Shown one piece after another: positions 1 through 12,176 of a stretch of 64,000 nucleotides of DNA. The notes beneath the pieces are model-generated. The model saw nothing but the letters and a program-made list of their open reading frames with translations. It was not told the DNA's origin and made no database searches. The position numbers were made by a program, and so were the translations under genes. Positions within the stretch are counted from its first letter, which is position 1; each line of letters begins with the position of its first letter. The DNA lies in assembly GCA_038501785.1 (NCBI GenBank), contig JBAMJR010000087.1, forward strand, positions 18,501-82,500, written 5' to 3'. Source of the stretch: Myoxocephalus aenaeus. Taxonomy: Eukaryota; Chordata; Actinopteri; Perciformes; Cottidae.

Positions 1-782
1 TCCAAACACAGCTCCAACACCAACTTTATGAATTACCAAATATCAATATTAATATCTCACAAAAATATTGAACACTCGTCACGTTTGTAGTTCTTGTGCT
101 CATTAGCATTATGCTACAGGTTTACACGGTCGCTCTCTAGAATCCTCTCAAACCACATTAACAAGATATCATCACTTCCCTCCATCAACCAACACAGCCA
201 TGCATCAACAACTATTTATCCAAGGGACTGTTGAGAAATATGAATTATTAATGATTAAAGCCGGTCTCCACGTTTATCTGGGGATATCCGCATTGTAAAA
301 CGTAGACGTACTTCCTGTTATGTGCAGAAAGGCATTCCTGTGTCGTGTTCTGTCAGATTTTCCACGTGGGGGAACTTTCTTTATCAGCGAATCGAAGCGA
401 GAGTTTGACAGAGAACTGTGCTTTGCTGCTTCTGATTGGCTAACGGTGCTGCTAATCTCATTTTAGTGGATATAGCTCAATTCTATACTGCCACTCTGTG
501 GCTGCGGTCAAATAGTCAAAACATTTCCTCCTAACGTCTAACCCTAAGCACTTTTCCTTAACCTCTGTAAAAACGTCACGGGGTCAAGGAAAGAAGGGAA
601 GGAGACTTCATGAGGAGTTAGGAAAAGACAACCGCGGAGTTTAGAGGATCAGACTTTCACTGACTACGTAGTTATGACGCGACGGCAGGAGATGTTAGTG
701 ACGTCAGTCTGCAGCGGAGAAACTACAACGCTGTAGTCCATCTCTACCACAATAAAGATCATCTTAAATACTTCATCCATCT
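1..782. other. 5' flank of NLR gene, no gene seen
   Basis: AT-rich, mostly unique-looking DNA. I found no exon in any frame that continues the NLR protein upstream. The missing first NLR exon or exons may lie left of the window. The stretch around 540-760 is richer in CpG and could be promoter-like, but no TATA box or clear initiator is visible. Confidence 0.4.
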
Positions 783-788
783 TCTTAC

Positions 789-1922
789 AGTAGTATTACT
801 TTATTAACATAAACAACCTGTTCATATATTACTTTATTAACATAAACAACCTGTTCATATATTACTTTATTAACATAAACAACCTGTTCATATATTACTT
901 TATTAACATAAACATGTTCATATATTACTTTATTAACATAAACAACCTGTTCATACGTTACTTTATTAACATAAACATGGTTCATATATTACTTTATTAA
1001 CATAAACAACCTGGTTCATATATTACTTTATTAACATAAACAACCTGTTCATATATTACTTTATTAACATAAACAACCTGTTCATATATTACTTTATTAA
1101 CATAAACAACCTGTTCATATATTACTTTATTAACATAAACATGTTCATATATTACTTTATTAACATAAACATGGTTCATATATTACTTTATTAACATAAA
1201 CAACCTGGTTCATATATTACTTTATTAACATAAACAACCTGTTCATATATTACTTTATTAACATAAACAACCTGTTCATATATTACTTTATTAACATAAA
1301 CAACCTGTTCATATATTACTTTATTAACATAAACATGTTCATATATTACTTTATTAACATAAACAACCTGTTCATACGTTACTTTATTAACATAAACATG
1401 GTTCATATATTACTTTATTAACATAAACAACCTGGTTCATATATTACTTTATTAACATAAACAACCTGTTCATATATTACTTTATTAACATAAACAACCT
1501 GTTCATATATTACTTTATTAACATAAACAACCTGTTCATATATTACTTTATTAACATAAACAACCTGGTTCATATATTACTTTATTAACATAAACATGTT
1601 AATATATTACTTTATTAACATAAACAACCTGTTCATATATTACTTTATTAACATAAACAACCTGTTCATATATTACTTTATTAACATAAACATGTTCATA
1701 TATTACTTTATTAACATAAACAACCTGTTCATACGTTACTTTATTAACATAAACATGGTTCATATATTACTTTATTAACATAAACAACCTGGTTCATATA
1801 TTACTTTATTAACATAAACAACCTGTTCATATATTACTTTATTAACATAAACAACCTGTTCATATATTACTTTATTAACATAAACAACCTGTTCATATAT
1901 TACTTTATTAACATAAACAACC
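789..1922. repeat. 33-bp AT-rich minisatellite
   Basis: About 34 tandem copies of a 33-bp unit built around ATTACTTTATTAACATAAAC, with 28-34-bp variants that drop or add a few bases (ACATGTTCAT, ACCTGGTTCAT). Short ORFs on both strands here are products of the repeat and not genes. Confidence 0.95.
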
Positions 1923-2221
1923 TACCCTACCTACCTGCATCAGATTCAGAGGTCTGTGGACTAGCTGCAGTAACAATAATGTTTCTATTGAATGAAACCA
2001 GTGGAAGCAGTGAGTAAGTTCTTAAAACAGATGACACAGATGACTAACTGTCACACAGATGGTCGTCCTTCATCTCCAGTCTTTAGCGTCTGGTTTATAA
2101 AATTATTAATCATAACAGAATATATTTAAGTTATTGTTGTATTTGTGTTTTAATATCATGAACAATAAACAGTCTGTGGTGCAAACACAATGTGAGCTGA
2201 TTGTTCATGACTCCTCCACAG
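1923..2221. other. Intron or upstream DNA before the first recognised NLR exon
   Basis: Non-repetitive DNA ending in the acceptor CTCCTCCACAG at 2211-2221. The reading frame used by the next exon is closed here, so this is intron or 5' flank. Confidence 0.5.
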
Positions 2222-2300
2222 AGAGGACCAGGAGAGCTCAGAGGTTCCCAGAGGTCCGTCTGCCCAGCAGCATCAAACACACCTGGACTCCATATTTATG
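2222..2300 (+). CDS. NLR exon: N-terminal linker
   Basis: 26 codons ending SAQQHQTHLDSIFM, a linker typical of fish NLRC3-like proteins. The acceptor is CTCCTCCACAG and the donor is ATG|GTCTGT. The correct frame begins at 2223. Confidence 0.75.
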
Positions 2301-5300
2301 GTCTGTACATGTGCAACTACTTTGACATCTATTCTGTTCACAACCATCTCCATGCTGCACTCTTTAGACCAGTGGGTTGTCAGTCTGTCCAACATGGATC
2401 TGATGTTTGCTTCCATGGTTTTAGTTTGTCATTCATAGAATATTCTGTTCCAGCTGCTGGAGGAGAACATCCTCACTTTTGTGAAGGACGAGCTGAAGAA
2501 GATCCAGAAGGTTGTGAGTTCAGATTACCCAACATGCTTAGAGAGTAAGAGTGAGGATGAGGAGGTGTTGGACGGTGAGGATGAAGAGCAGAGGAGGAGC
2601 AGCAGAGAAGCCTTTCAGAAGATCTCACTGCACTTCCTGAGGAGCATGAAGCAGGAGGAGCTGGCTGACTGTCTGCAGAGCAGTAAGAGGATTTCTCTAA
2701 AGATTTAACATGCTGGATAAATGGGACGTTTACTAATGTCTCAAGAGATGGACCAGAATATATTCATAGACTCATTCTTTGAGGAAACGACATGTTGAAA
2801 TCTATTCTTTGACTCATTGATCTTCTTGTTGTTTGTTCATTCAGGACTTCTTGCTGCAGTTTGTCAGCGTAAGCTCAAATCTAACCTGAAGAAGAAGTTC
2901 CAGTGTGTGTTTGAGGGGATCGCTAAAGCAGGAAACCCAACCCTTCTGAACCAGATCTACACAGAGCTCTACATCACAGAGGGAGGGACTGCAGAGGTCA
3001 ATGATGAACATGAGGTCAGACAGATTGAAACAGCATCCAGGAAACCACACAGACCAGAAACCACCATCAGACAAGAAGACTTCTTTAAAGCCTCACCTGG
3101 AGGAGAGGAACCAATCAGAACAGTGATGACAAAGGGAGTGGCTGGCATTGGGAAAACAGTCTTAACACAGAAGTTCACTCTGGACTGGGCTGAAGACAAA
3201 GCCAACCAGGACATCCAGTTCATGTTTCCATTCACGTTCAGAGAGCTGAATGTGCTGAAAGAGAAGAAGTTCAGCTTGGTGGAACTTGTTCATCACTTCT
3301 TCACTGAAACCAAAGAAGCAGGAATCTGCAGGTTTGAAGAGTTCCCGGTTGTGTTCATCTTTGACGGTCTGGATGAGTGTCGACTTCCTCTGGACTTCCA
3401 CAACAATGAGGTCCTGACTGATGTCACAGAGTCCACCTCAGTGGATATGCTGCTGACAAACCTCATCAGGGGGAACCTGCTTCCCTCTGCTCGCCTCTGG
3501 ATAACCACACGACCTGCAGCAGCCAATCAGATCCCTCCTGACTGTGTTGGCTTGGTGACAGAGGTCAGAGGGTTCACTGACCCACAGAAGGACGAGTACT
3601 TCAGGAAGAGGTTCAGAGATGAGGATCAGGCCAGCAGGATCATCCCCCACATCAAGACCTCACGAAGCCTCCACATCATGTGCCACATCCCAGTCTTCTG
3701 CTGGATCACTGCTACAGTTCTGGAGGTCGTGTTGAAGACCACAGAGGGAGGACAGCTGCCCAAGACCCTGACTGAGATGTACATCCACTTCCTGGTGGTT
3801 CAGTCCAAAGTGAAGAAGGTCAAGTATGATGGAGGAGCTGAGACAGATCCACACTGGAGTCCAGAGAGCAGGAAGATGACTGAGTCTCTGGGAAAACTGG
3901 CTTTTGATCAGCTGCAGAAAGGGTACCTGATCTTCTATGAATCCGACCTGACAGAGTGTGGCATCGATATCAGAGCAGCCTCAGTGTACTCAGGAGTGTT
4001 CACACAGATCTTTAAAGAGGAGAAAGGACTGTACCAGGACAAGGTGTTCTGCTTCGTCCATCTGAGTGTTCAGGAGTTTCTGGCTGCTCTTCATGTCCAT
4101 CTGACCTTCATCAACTCTGGTGTCAACCTGATGGCAGAAGAACAAACAACCTCCCTGTGGTCTAAAGTCTTTAAAGACAAACAACCTAAACCAAGACATC
4201 TCTACCAGAGTGCTGTGGACAAGGCCTTACAGAGTCCCAATGGACACCTGGACTTGTTCCTCCGCTTCCTCCTGGGTCTTTCACTGCAGACCAATCAGAC
4301 TCTCCTACGAGGTCTGCTGACACAGACAGGAAGTAGCTCACAGACCAATAAGAAAACAGTCCAGTACATCAAGAAGAAGATCAATGAAGATGTGTCTCCA
4401 GAGAAAAGCATCAATCTGTTCCACTGTCTGAATGAACTGAATGATGGTTCTCTAGTGGAGGAGATCCAACAGTCCCTGAGTTCCGGACGTCTCTCCACAG
4501 ATAAACTGTCTCCTGCTCAGTGGTCAGCTCTGGGCTTCATCTTACTGTCATCAGGAAAAGATCTGGAGGTGTTTGACCTGAAGAAATACTCTGCTTCAGA
4601 GGAGGCTCTTCTGAGGCTGCTGCCAGTGGTCAAAGCTTCCAACAAAGCTCTGTAAGTACAGCGAGAGTTATATTCATCGATCATAACTTAAATACGCTGC
4701 CATCTTTTCCACTTATTCATTATTTTTTCTTCATCATCGTCTCTTCAGACTGAGTAACTGTAACCTCTCAGAGAGAAGCTGTGAAGCTCTGTCCTCAGTC
4801 CTCAGCTGCCAGTCCTCTAGTCTGAGAGAGCTGGACCTGAGTAACAACAACCTGCAGGAGTCAGGAGTGAAGCTTCTCTCTGCTGGACTGGAGAGTCCTC
4901 ACTGTAGACTGGAAACCCTCAGGTCAGGTTTAATAAACCTATAAATGGTCAACAAGAACTTCCATGTGGTGTATTGTCATTTCTCTTCTGTCAGTTTACT
5001 ACTTTTTATACATGACAGTACTGCCTACCCAAATATCATTGTACTTTATATCAAATGTAGATATGAATATGTTCACACATGTGCTGTACATATTTCAGGT
5101 TGAGTAGCTGTAACCTCTCAGACAGCAGCTGTGAAGCTCTGTCCTCAGTCCTCAGCTCCCAGTCCTCTAGTCTGAGAGAGCTGGACCTGAGTAACAACAA
5201 CCTGCAGGAGTCAGGAGTGAAGCTTCTCTCTGCTGGACTGGAGAGTCCTCACTGTAGACTGGAAACCCTCAGGTCAGGTTTAATAAACCTATAAATGGTC

Positions 5301-7567
5301 AACAAGAACTTCCATGTGGTGTATTGTCATTTCTCTTCTGTCAGTTTACTACTTTTTATACATGACAGTACTGCCTACCCAAATATCATTGCACTTTATA
5401 TCAAATGTAGATATGAATATGTTCACACATGTGCTGTACATATTTCAGGTTGAGTAGATGTAACCTCTCAGACAGCAGCTGTGAAGCTCTGTCCTCAGTC
5501 CTCAGCTCCCAGTCCTCTAGTCTGAGAGAGCTGGACCTGAGTAACAACAACCTGCAGGAGTCAGGAGTGAAGCTTCTCTCTGCTGGACTGGAGAGTCCTC
5601 ACTGTAGACTGGAAACCCTCAGGTCAGGTTTAATAAACCTATAAATGGTCAACAAGAACTTCCATGTGGTGTATTGTCATTTCTCTTCTGTCAGTTTACT
5701 ACTTTTTATACATGACAGTACTGCCTACCCAAATATCATTGCACTTTATATCAAATGTAGATATGAATATGTTCACACATGTGCTGTACATATTTCAGGT
5801 TGAGTGGCTGTAACCTCTCAGAGAGCAGCTGTGAAGCTCTGTCCTCAGTCCTCAGCTCCCAGTCCTCTAGTCTGAGAGAGCTGGACCTGAGTAACAACAA
5901 CCTGCAGGATTCAGGAGTGAAGCTGCTGTCTGCTGCACTGGAGAGTCCACACTGGAGACTGGAGACTCTCAGGTCAGGATTCATCAACATGTGAAACTAA
6001 TGGACACTTAAGTGCTGATTTACATCCTTAAGATTGTCTTAAGATGTGACGTGTGTTGTTTTGTGTGTTTGCAGGCTGTCAGGCTGTCTGATCTCAGAGG
6101 AAGGCTGTGCTTCTCTGGCCTCAGCTCTGAACTCCAACCCCTCCCATCTGAGAGAGCTGGACCTGAGCTACAATCATCCAGGAGACTCAGGAGTGAAGCT
6201 GCTGTCTGCTGGACTGGAGGATCCCCACTGGAGACTGGAGACTCTCAGGTATGAAGAGCTGGAAACCTGTTCTCTGTCACACTGTCAGCCTGGTTAATAT
6301 GACCCTGACACATCAAGCTGACCTCAAACTACCAGAGACTCATCTAACTGTTTGAGTCCACATCAGACGATCAGTACAGACAGAAGTAGTCAGGGAACAG
6401 GAGCCAGGATGATCCAGAACAGGGAGGGAAGGTGATGAAGCTGTTGTGTTTCTGGAGCGTTGTCTTGTCTCAGCATCAGAAACTAGGACAGTGGTGTATC
6501 CTGACACGTTGACGGGCGTCATCAGGCACGTGCACAGACATTTTGGGGGGCAGGTGCTCAAACCAAAAAAAGGGGCACCCATCGCCAAAATTATTTCTGA
6601 AATGAAAAATTATAATAATAAATAAAAAACACAGTGGGATATTTTCAATTTATATATTTATTTTTGTTAACAAACTAACTCAAATGATCAAATTGAATGA
6701 ATAAATGAATAACAGGCAAAAACAGACAAAACAAGGCCATATTGTATAACCAAATACAATCAAAAAATATTCTAAACTTATCAAACTCTGCTCTGGATAA
6801 ATTAAAGCAGGGATGTCAAACTCATTTTCACCCCGGGACACATCAGCATCATGGTCGCCCTCAAAGGGCCGGTTGTAACTGTACAGTGGCGGGCCGTGGA
6901 TTTTCTACCTGCCCACATCCTGTCCCGGGACCTCACATCACATCAGGAAAAACTCCCCAAATAAAGATAGTAAAAACCATTTCACAGGGAAAACAGGAAG
7001 AACCTTCAGGAGAGCAACAGAGGAGGATCCCTCTCCTGATGGACACAAGCAATAGATGTCATGTGACCAGAATGAACAACGTAACAGAGTTACAGCACAT
7101 TACATGAATATGACAGGAATTGAATAAACAGCACTCTGCTGCATTAAAAATTCTCTTCAAAATAAAAGCACAGGAGGAGGAGGAGGAAGGGGCGCTTCGG
7201 GGCGAAATTCTCACAAGAACTCAAATAAATTAGGGTGACCAGACGTCCTCTTTCCCCCACACATGTCCTCTTTTCGAGACCTAAAAAATGCGCCCGGCAG
7301 GGATTCCAAAAACGTCCGGGATTTTGCCTCGGCGGGGCGCCCCCCTGAAGAAACCCCCCGCCCCCCTGTAATTTTCTCTATAGCTCCAGATCACAAGTCG
7401 TCATTTAAGTTTCTCTTTCCTATAGAACAGGTCTACACCTTGTTCTGTTATTAAACTAAACGTCCGTATTTTATTATCTTATCCACACACAGCTTGTCAT
7501 TTCTGTCTCTACATGGTTTAACACTTCTCCTCTGCTCTGCATCGCGCACAGCGGAGTTCCACCCGAT

Positions 7568-7650
<83 letters not shown>

Positions 7651-9879
7651 AGCACACACCAGCGGACAGAGAGCGTCGAAAAATATGTCGCGTGAAAAGC
7701 AGACCTCTATATCTGAGTTTTAAACGCTCCAGGGTGAAGATGCAACAGCAGCTCTCTGATCACAGAGCAGCTCTCTGAACACAGAGCAGCTCTCTGATCA
7801 CAGAGCAGCTCTCTGAACACAGAGCAGCTCTCTGATCACAGAGCAGCTCTCTGATCACAGAGCAGCTCTCTGATCACAGAGCAGCTCTCTGATCACAGAG
7901 CAGCTCTCTGATCACAGAGCAGCTCTCTGATCACAGAGCAGCTCTCCTGCTCAGGTGAAAGAGACAAAGTGCTCGTGTCTTCTACCAACAATGAGCTGCT
8001 GGCTTCACATATTACAAAAGCACAAAGTACACGGACATAAACTAAGTCATTAATAAATACATGGAGACATGCTGTACTTCCTGGTAAATGTTTACGTTAC
8101 CCGTTAACAGGTCACGCTGCTCATAGCGACTCGACTCTTGTCTCTTTGCCAGAAGTCTCCGTCGTCCTTTCTGCTGCTGCGTCTCAACAGAAAACAGATC
8201 TCAGATCAACGTTGAACATGAATTGTATCAAATCTACAACCCGTTCATAAAGATGTGTAGAGGCTCACTGCTCCACTGATACTGATGCAACCTGATGCTC
8301 ACATCTCTCATTCTGTTTGGTTTGGCAACAAAATAAATAGCTTCTTGTTTTCCACAATGAGCTATTTAGTAGTAACTAAATATTAGTTATTTTTTGCACA
8401 GATATAACGTTATTTTCATTGTTCTAAGTGATTGCAATTTAAAAATAAAAAATTGTCTGATGGAGCAATCTGATTTACTTGAAAGTGATTGCAATTTTCT
8501 TTATTCTGTTATTTATAAAAGCACAGATGGAGTCACAACATGAAGTTATTTACAGAAAAAGTTTGAGAACCACTACTTTAAGTGTTTGTGTCGGTGTCGC
8601 CCCCTGAAGCTGTAAACCTAGTAAACACTGTATATAAAGTATTTATTATTTAGAATTGTTTATTTGTTATCATTATTGCTTCTTCAATATATGGACAAGA
8701 CACATTAAAGAAGCACTGGACTAAAAGCCACAAAAAAGATTAGTTTTACATTTTGAACTTTGTTAAAGTTCAATAAACAGATGTTCATATAGTCAGTTGT
8801 GACATTTGTATGCATTCACATATATTCATATGCGGCATGCTATACACCACTACTACATGAATAACAAAGCTCTGTGATGAGAGTGATGTCATGTCCATGT
8901 GAACATGAATAACAAAGCTCTGTGATGAGAGTGATGTCATGTTCATGTGAACATGAATAACAAAGCTCTGTGATGAGAGTGATGTCATGTCCATGTGAAC
9001 ATGAATAACAAAGCTCTGTGATGAGAGTGATGTCATGTCCATGTGAACATGAATAACAAAGCTCTGTGATGAGAGTGATGTCATGTTCATGTGTCCATGC
9101 TGCTCTGACTCCTCCTCCTTTCAGGGTGGAGCCTGCTGGAGTCCGATGGTTCAGACCAGGTCTGAGGAAGTGTAAGTGTGCTTTGAGTTTGATTCATGAA
9201 AACATTCAACCATCTTCAGACTGTGACATCACTCATTCACATCTCTGATGTCATCATCAAAGTGTCAACAGATGAACAGATGATAGATTAATAACTGCAG
9301 CTGTATTGTGTCTTGTTCTCTCCATCAGATTCCTGTGAACTCACACTCGACACAAACACAGTGAGCAGGAACCTCAAACTGTCTGACAACAACAGGAAGG
9401 TGACATGTGTGGAGGAGGATCAGTCATATCCTGATCATCCAGACAGGTTTGACTACTGGCCTCAGCTGCTGTGTAGAACTGGTCTGACTGGTCGCTGTTA
9501 CTGGGAGGTCGAGTGGAGAGGAGGAGTTTCTATATCAGTGAGTTACAGAGGAATCAGAAGGAGAGGAGACAGTGAAGACTGTTGGTTTGGAATGAATGAT
9601 CAGTCCTGGAATCTGCAGTGTTATAATGGTCGTTACTCTGTCCGTCACAATAAGACAGTAACACCCATCTCCTCCTCCTCCTCCTCCTCCTCCTCCTCTG
9701 GTAGAGTAGCAGTGTATGTGGACTGTCCTGCTGGCTCTCTGTCCTTCTACAGAGTCTCCTCTGACACACTGATCCACCTCCACACCTTCAACACCACATT
9801 CACTGAACCTCTTTATCCTGGGTTTGGGTTCAGGTCCAGCTCTGGTTGCTCAGTGTCTCTGTGTTCTCTGGAGGATTGA
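2222..9879 (+). CDS. NLRC3-like NLR protein with FISNA, NACHT, LRR and B30.2 domains (5' end missing)
   Basis: Cytosolic pattern-recognition receptor of the fish-expanded NLR family; ligand unknown. Exons: 2222-2300, 2454-2682, 2845-4651, 4749-4922, 5099-5272, 5449-5622, 5799-5972, 6075-6248, 9125-9171 and 9329-9879. All join in frame with GT/AG borders, giving about 1193 residues. Order: acidic N-terminal linker; FISNA (about residues 103-190); NACHT with Walker A GVAGIGKT (200-207, at 3135-3158) and Walker B VVFIFDGLDE (from 271); winged-helix region; LRRs (705-995); PRY-SPRY/B30.2 (1011-1193). No initiator exon was found, so the N-terminus is incomplete or lies upstream. The frame is open through all ten exons, so the copy looks functional. 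Exact paralogue identity cannot be set by eye because these genes occur in large, near-identical arrays. Confidence 0.88.
2454..2682 (+). CDS. NLR exon: charged pre-FISNA helix
   Basis: Encodes LLEENILTFVKDELKKIQKV followed by an acidic stretch (SEDEEVLDGEDEE) and a helical segment ending ELADCLQS. It splits a codon in phase 1 at the donor A|GTAAGA and joins the next exon at 2845. Confidence 0.85.
2845..4651 (+). CDS. NLR exon: FISNA and NACHT
   Basis: One 1807-nt exon holding the whole FISNA (KKKFQCVFEGIAKAGNPTLL) and NACHT ATPase module. Walker A is at 3135-3158 and Walker B starts at 3348. It ends in the helical region before the LRRs at the donor CT|GTAAGT. A single giant NACHT exon is normal for this family. 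No stop or frameshift is present. Confidence 0.92.
4749..4922 (+). CDS. NLR LRR exon 1
   Basis: A 174-nt, phase-symmetric exon encoding two ribonuclease-inhibitor-type LRRs (SLRELDLSNNNLQESGVKLL). It differs from the following three by a handful of bases (ERSCEA, LSCQSS). Its 3' intron starts the 350-bp duplicated unit. Confidence 0.88.
5099..5272 (+). CDS. NLR LRR exon 2 (350-bp duplication unit)
   Basis: A 174-nt two-LRR exon inside the unit 4923-5272. The exon is nearly identical to those 350 and 700 bp further on. Confidence 0.87.
5449..5622 (+). CDS. NLR LRR exon 3 (350-bp duplication unit)
   Basis: A 174-nt two-LRR exon. It differs from LRR exon 2 by a Ser-to-Arg change near its start (LSRCNL against LSSCNL). 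The flanking intron is almost identical as well. Confidence 0.87.
5799..5972 (+). CDS. NLR LRR exon 4 (350-bp duplication unit)
   Basis: A 174-nt two-LRR exon, the most diverged of the three tandem units at its 3' half (NNNLQDSG, LSAALESPHWR). It joins the last LRR exon through a different, non-duplicated intron. Confidence 0.87.
6075..6248 (+). CDS. NLR LRR exon 5 (last LRR exon)
   Basis: A 174-nt exon starting LSGCLISEEGCASLASAL, the standard final LRR type of fish NLRC3-like genes. The donor is AG|GTATGA. Confidence 0.88.
6530..7440. mobile_element. Cluster of degenerate interspersed-repeat fragments
   Basis: Three blocks look like old mobile DNA. One has an A-rich tail after GGGGGGCAGGTGCTCAAACC. 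One begins GGGATGTCAAACTCATTTT (6810). One begins GGGTGACCAGACGTCCTCTT (7232). I recognise these as recurrent vertebrate-repeat-like openings but cannot name the families. Confidence 0.4.
7568..7646. repeat. (AC)n microsatellite
   Basis: About 39 uninterrupted AC dinucleotides in the NLR intron. Confidence 0.97.
7740..7946. repeat. 19-bp minisatellite
   Basis: About ten to eleven copies of CAGCTCTCTGATCACAGAG. The first few alternate GATCAC with GAACAC. Each unit carries a BclI-type palindrome (TGATCA). Confidence 0.95.
8856..9091. repeat. 48-bp minisatellite
   Basis: Nearly five copies of a 48-bp unit containing AACAAAGCTCTGTGATGAG. Being a multiple of three it leaves long open frames, but these are not coding. 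It ends about 30 bp before the B30.2-side acceptor. Confidence 0.95.
9125..9171 (+). CDS. NLR short exon linking LRR to B30.2
   Basis: A 47-nt exon encoding VEPAGVRWFRPGLRK, the conserved linker between LRR and PRY-SPRY in fish NLRs. Acceptor TTTCAG, donor T|GTAAGT. Confidence 0.85.
9329..9879 (+). CDS. NLR terminal exon: PRY-SPRY (B30.2)
   Basis: Encodes about 183 residues with PRY (LTLDTNTVSRNLKLSDNN), the SPRY core (GRCYWEVEW) and the C-terminal LYPGFGF, ending at TGA 9877-9879. A TCC-repeat at 9669-9698 encodes a poly-Ser run in a variable loop. B30.2 domains bind protein ligands. Confidence 0.92.
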
Positions 9880-10703
9880 GAGTCTCCTCCTGGTAGAGAA
9901 ACGTTCTCTCTGCTGTCCAGATAGTTCAGCCTGTACAGGATCACACAGCTGATGTTAGTTAGCAGCAACCTGATCTCTCAGTGGTTGTAAACAGGTGCAG
10001 CAGGTGAGGGGTACCTGAGCTGGTCTGGACTCTGGGGGGTTGAGAGCTCTCTGGACTTGTGGTGTTGCAGATGGATGTCTGAGAGCTGAGCGAGGTCCAT
10101 GTAATGACCTGAAATGATCTGTTGTCTGAGAGAAGAAACATGTTTCACTTTGTGTAGAAAAATCAACTTTGTTGTCTTGAAACATTTGTTTGTGTGAAGA
10201 AAAACCTCCGAATGTCAAACGAGAGTCTTTCTGGATCAGATTCAGATCTGTGGAGAAATACAACTTGTAAAGAGTTGTTTTGATTTGAAGAAACTAAATT
10301 CATCATCTTTGATCATCAAGGAACAAATGAACAAACTAAGTGACGTTGAGATCAAAGTAAATCAAAGTTTTGGATGATTCTAGATCATAAAGCACATAAA
10401 CATCATGTCAAAGCTAAAATGTCTAAATGCATCACAACAGTGTATAAATGAAGGATTAGTTAAACCCAGCTTCATTATTCACGTTGTTTTGTTCACCTTT
10501 ACTTCCATTCATCACTGACTGTGTGCTTGTTTGAGGAAACTGTACATACTTATATTTCACTGTATATGCAAAATACAAATAAACTGAATATACACTTCAT
10601 ATACTTTGCATGTTTGCACTTTTCTTATTTATTTTCCTAAATGTCTTCTATGTAACTCTGCTTGCTGCTGCCACAACCACATGTCCCCTTGGGGATGAAT
10701 AAA
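9880..10703 (+). other. NLR 3' UTR and polyadenylation candidates
   Basis: Non-coding stretch with two AATAAA signals, at 10578-10583 and 10698-10703. The second sits in a segment (GTCCCCTTGGGGATGAATAA) resembling the 3' tail of a fish LINE, so the first is the better gene terminator. Confidence 0.55.
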
Positions 10704-10839
10704 GTATAAATCCATCCTAAACTCAGAGAAACAAATCAAAAGAGACAAAAGAAGTTAGAACCAAACTTCTGATCAATAACCAACTCAGCTGTTTATTCAA
10801 AGAAGCGCTGCAGCATTCAGAGAGTTGGTGGATCTTCAA

Positions 10840-12176
10840 AAGGTTCACCTGGACAGAGTTCACCTGTAAACCTGGACAGAGTTCACCTGTAAACCTGGAC
10901 AGGGTTCACCTGTAAACCTGGACAGGGTTCACCTGTAAACCTGGACAGGGTTCACCTGTAAACCTGGACAGAGTTCACCTGTAAACCTGGACAGGGTTCA
11001 CCTGTAAACCTGGACAGAGTTCACCTGTAAACCTGGACAGGGTTCACCTGTAAACCTGGACAGGGTTCACCTGTAAACCTGGACAGGGTTCACCTGTAAA
11101 CCTGGACAGAGTTCACCTGTAAACCTGGACAGAGTTCACCTGTAAACCTGGACAGGGTTCACCTGTAAACCTGGACAGGGTTCACCTGTAAACCTGGACA
11201 GGGTTCACCTGTAAACCTGGACAGGGTTCACCTGTAAACCTGGACAGAGTTCACCTGTAAACCTGGACAGGGTTCACCTGTAAACCTGGACAGAGTTCAC
11301 CTGTAAACCTGGACAGGGTTCACCTGTAAACCTGGACAGAGTTCACCTGTAAACCTGGACAGAGTTCACCTGTAAACCTGGACAGAGTTTACCTGTAAAC
11401 CTGGACAGAGTTCACCTGTAAACCTGGACAGAGTTCACCTGTAAACCTGGACAGAGTTCACCTGTAAACCTGGACAGAGTTCACCTGTAAACCTGGACAG
11501 GGTTCACCTGTAAACCTGGACAGGGTTCACCTGTAAACCTGGACAGAGTTCACCTGTAAACCTGGACAGGGTTCACCTGTAAACCTGGACAGGGTTCACC
11601 TGTAAACCTGGACAGGGTTCACCTGTAAACCTGGACAGAGTTCACCTGTAAACCTGGACAGAGTTCACCTGTAAACCTGGACAGAGTTCACCTGTAAACC
11701 TGGACAGGGTTCACCTGTAAACCTGGACAGGGTTCACCTGTAAACCTGGACAGGGTTCACCTGTAAACCTGGACAGGGTTCACCTGTAAACCTGGACAGA
11801 GTTCACCTGTAAACCTGGACAGAGTTTACCTGTAAACCTGGACAGAGTTCACCTGTAAACCTGGACAGAGTTCACCTGTAAACCTGGACAGAGTTCACCT
11901 GTAAACCTGGACAGAGTTCACCTGTAAACCTGGACAGGGTTCACCTGTAAACCTGGACAGGGTTCACCTGTAAACCTGGACAGAGTTCACCTGTAAACCT
12001 GGACAGGGTTCACCTGTAAACCTGGACAGGGTTCACCTGTAAACCTGGACAGAGTTCACCTGTAAACCTGGACAGAGTTCACCTGTAAACCTGGACAGAG
12101 TTCACCTGTAAACCTGGACAGAGTTCACCTGTAAACCTGGACAGAGTTCACCTGTAAACCTGGACAGGGTTCACCC
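10840..12176. repeat. 23-bp minisatellite with higher-order repeat
   Basis: About 58 copies of TTCACCTGTAAACCTGGACA plus GRG. Units differ mainly by one A/G position. A rarer variant (GAGTTTACC) occurs twice, 437 bp apart. Confidence 0.97.

Larger units (their letters stand above)
4923..5972 (+). repeat. Three tandem 350-bp intron-plus-LRR-exon units
   Basis: Units 4923-5272, 5273-5622 and 5623-5972 start and end at matching positions exactly 350 bp apart. Introns and exons are almost identical, so the amplification is recent and kept the reading phase. Confidence 0.93.
6249..9124 (+). other. Long NLR intron between LRRs and B30.2
   Basis: A 2.9-kb intron filled with transposon fragments (about 6530-7440), a CA array (7568-7646), a 19-bp minisatellite (7740-7946), unremarkable AT-rich DNA (7947-8850) and a 48-bp minisatellite (8856-9091) that runs up to the acceptor at 9124. 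Confidence 0.8.

Noticed and set aside
2201..2548. 115-codon ORF spanning two NLR exons
   Set aside because: It reads through an intron in frames different from the conserved NLR frames. The spliced model explains the sequence better.
9535..9783. Minus-strand Gly- or Arg-rich ORFs
   Set aside because: Shadows of the TCC repeat inside the B30.2 exon.
10840..12176. CRISPR-like array
   Set aside because: Units are contiguous with no unique spacers, in vertebrate DNA. It is a minisatellite.
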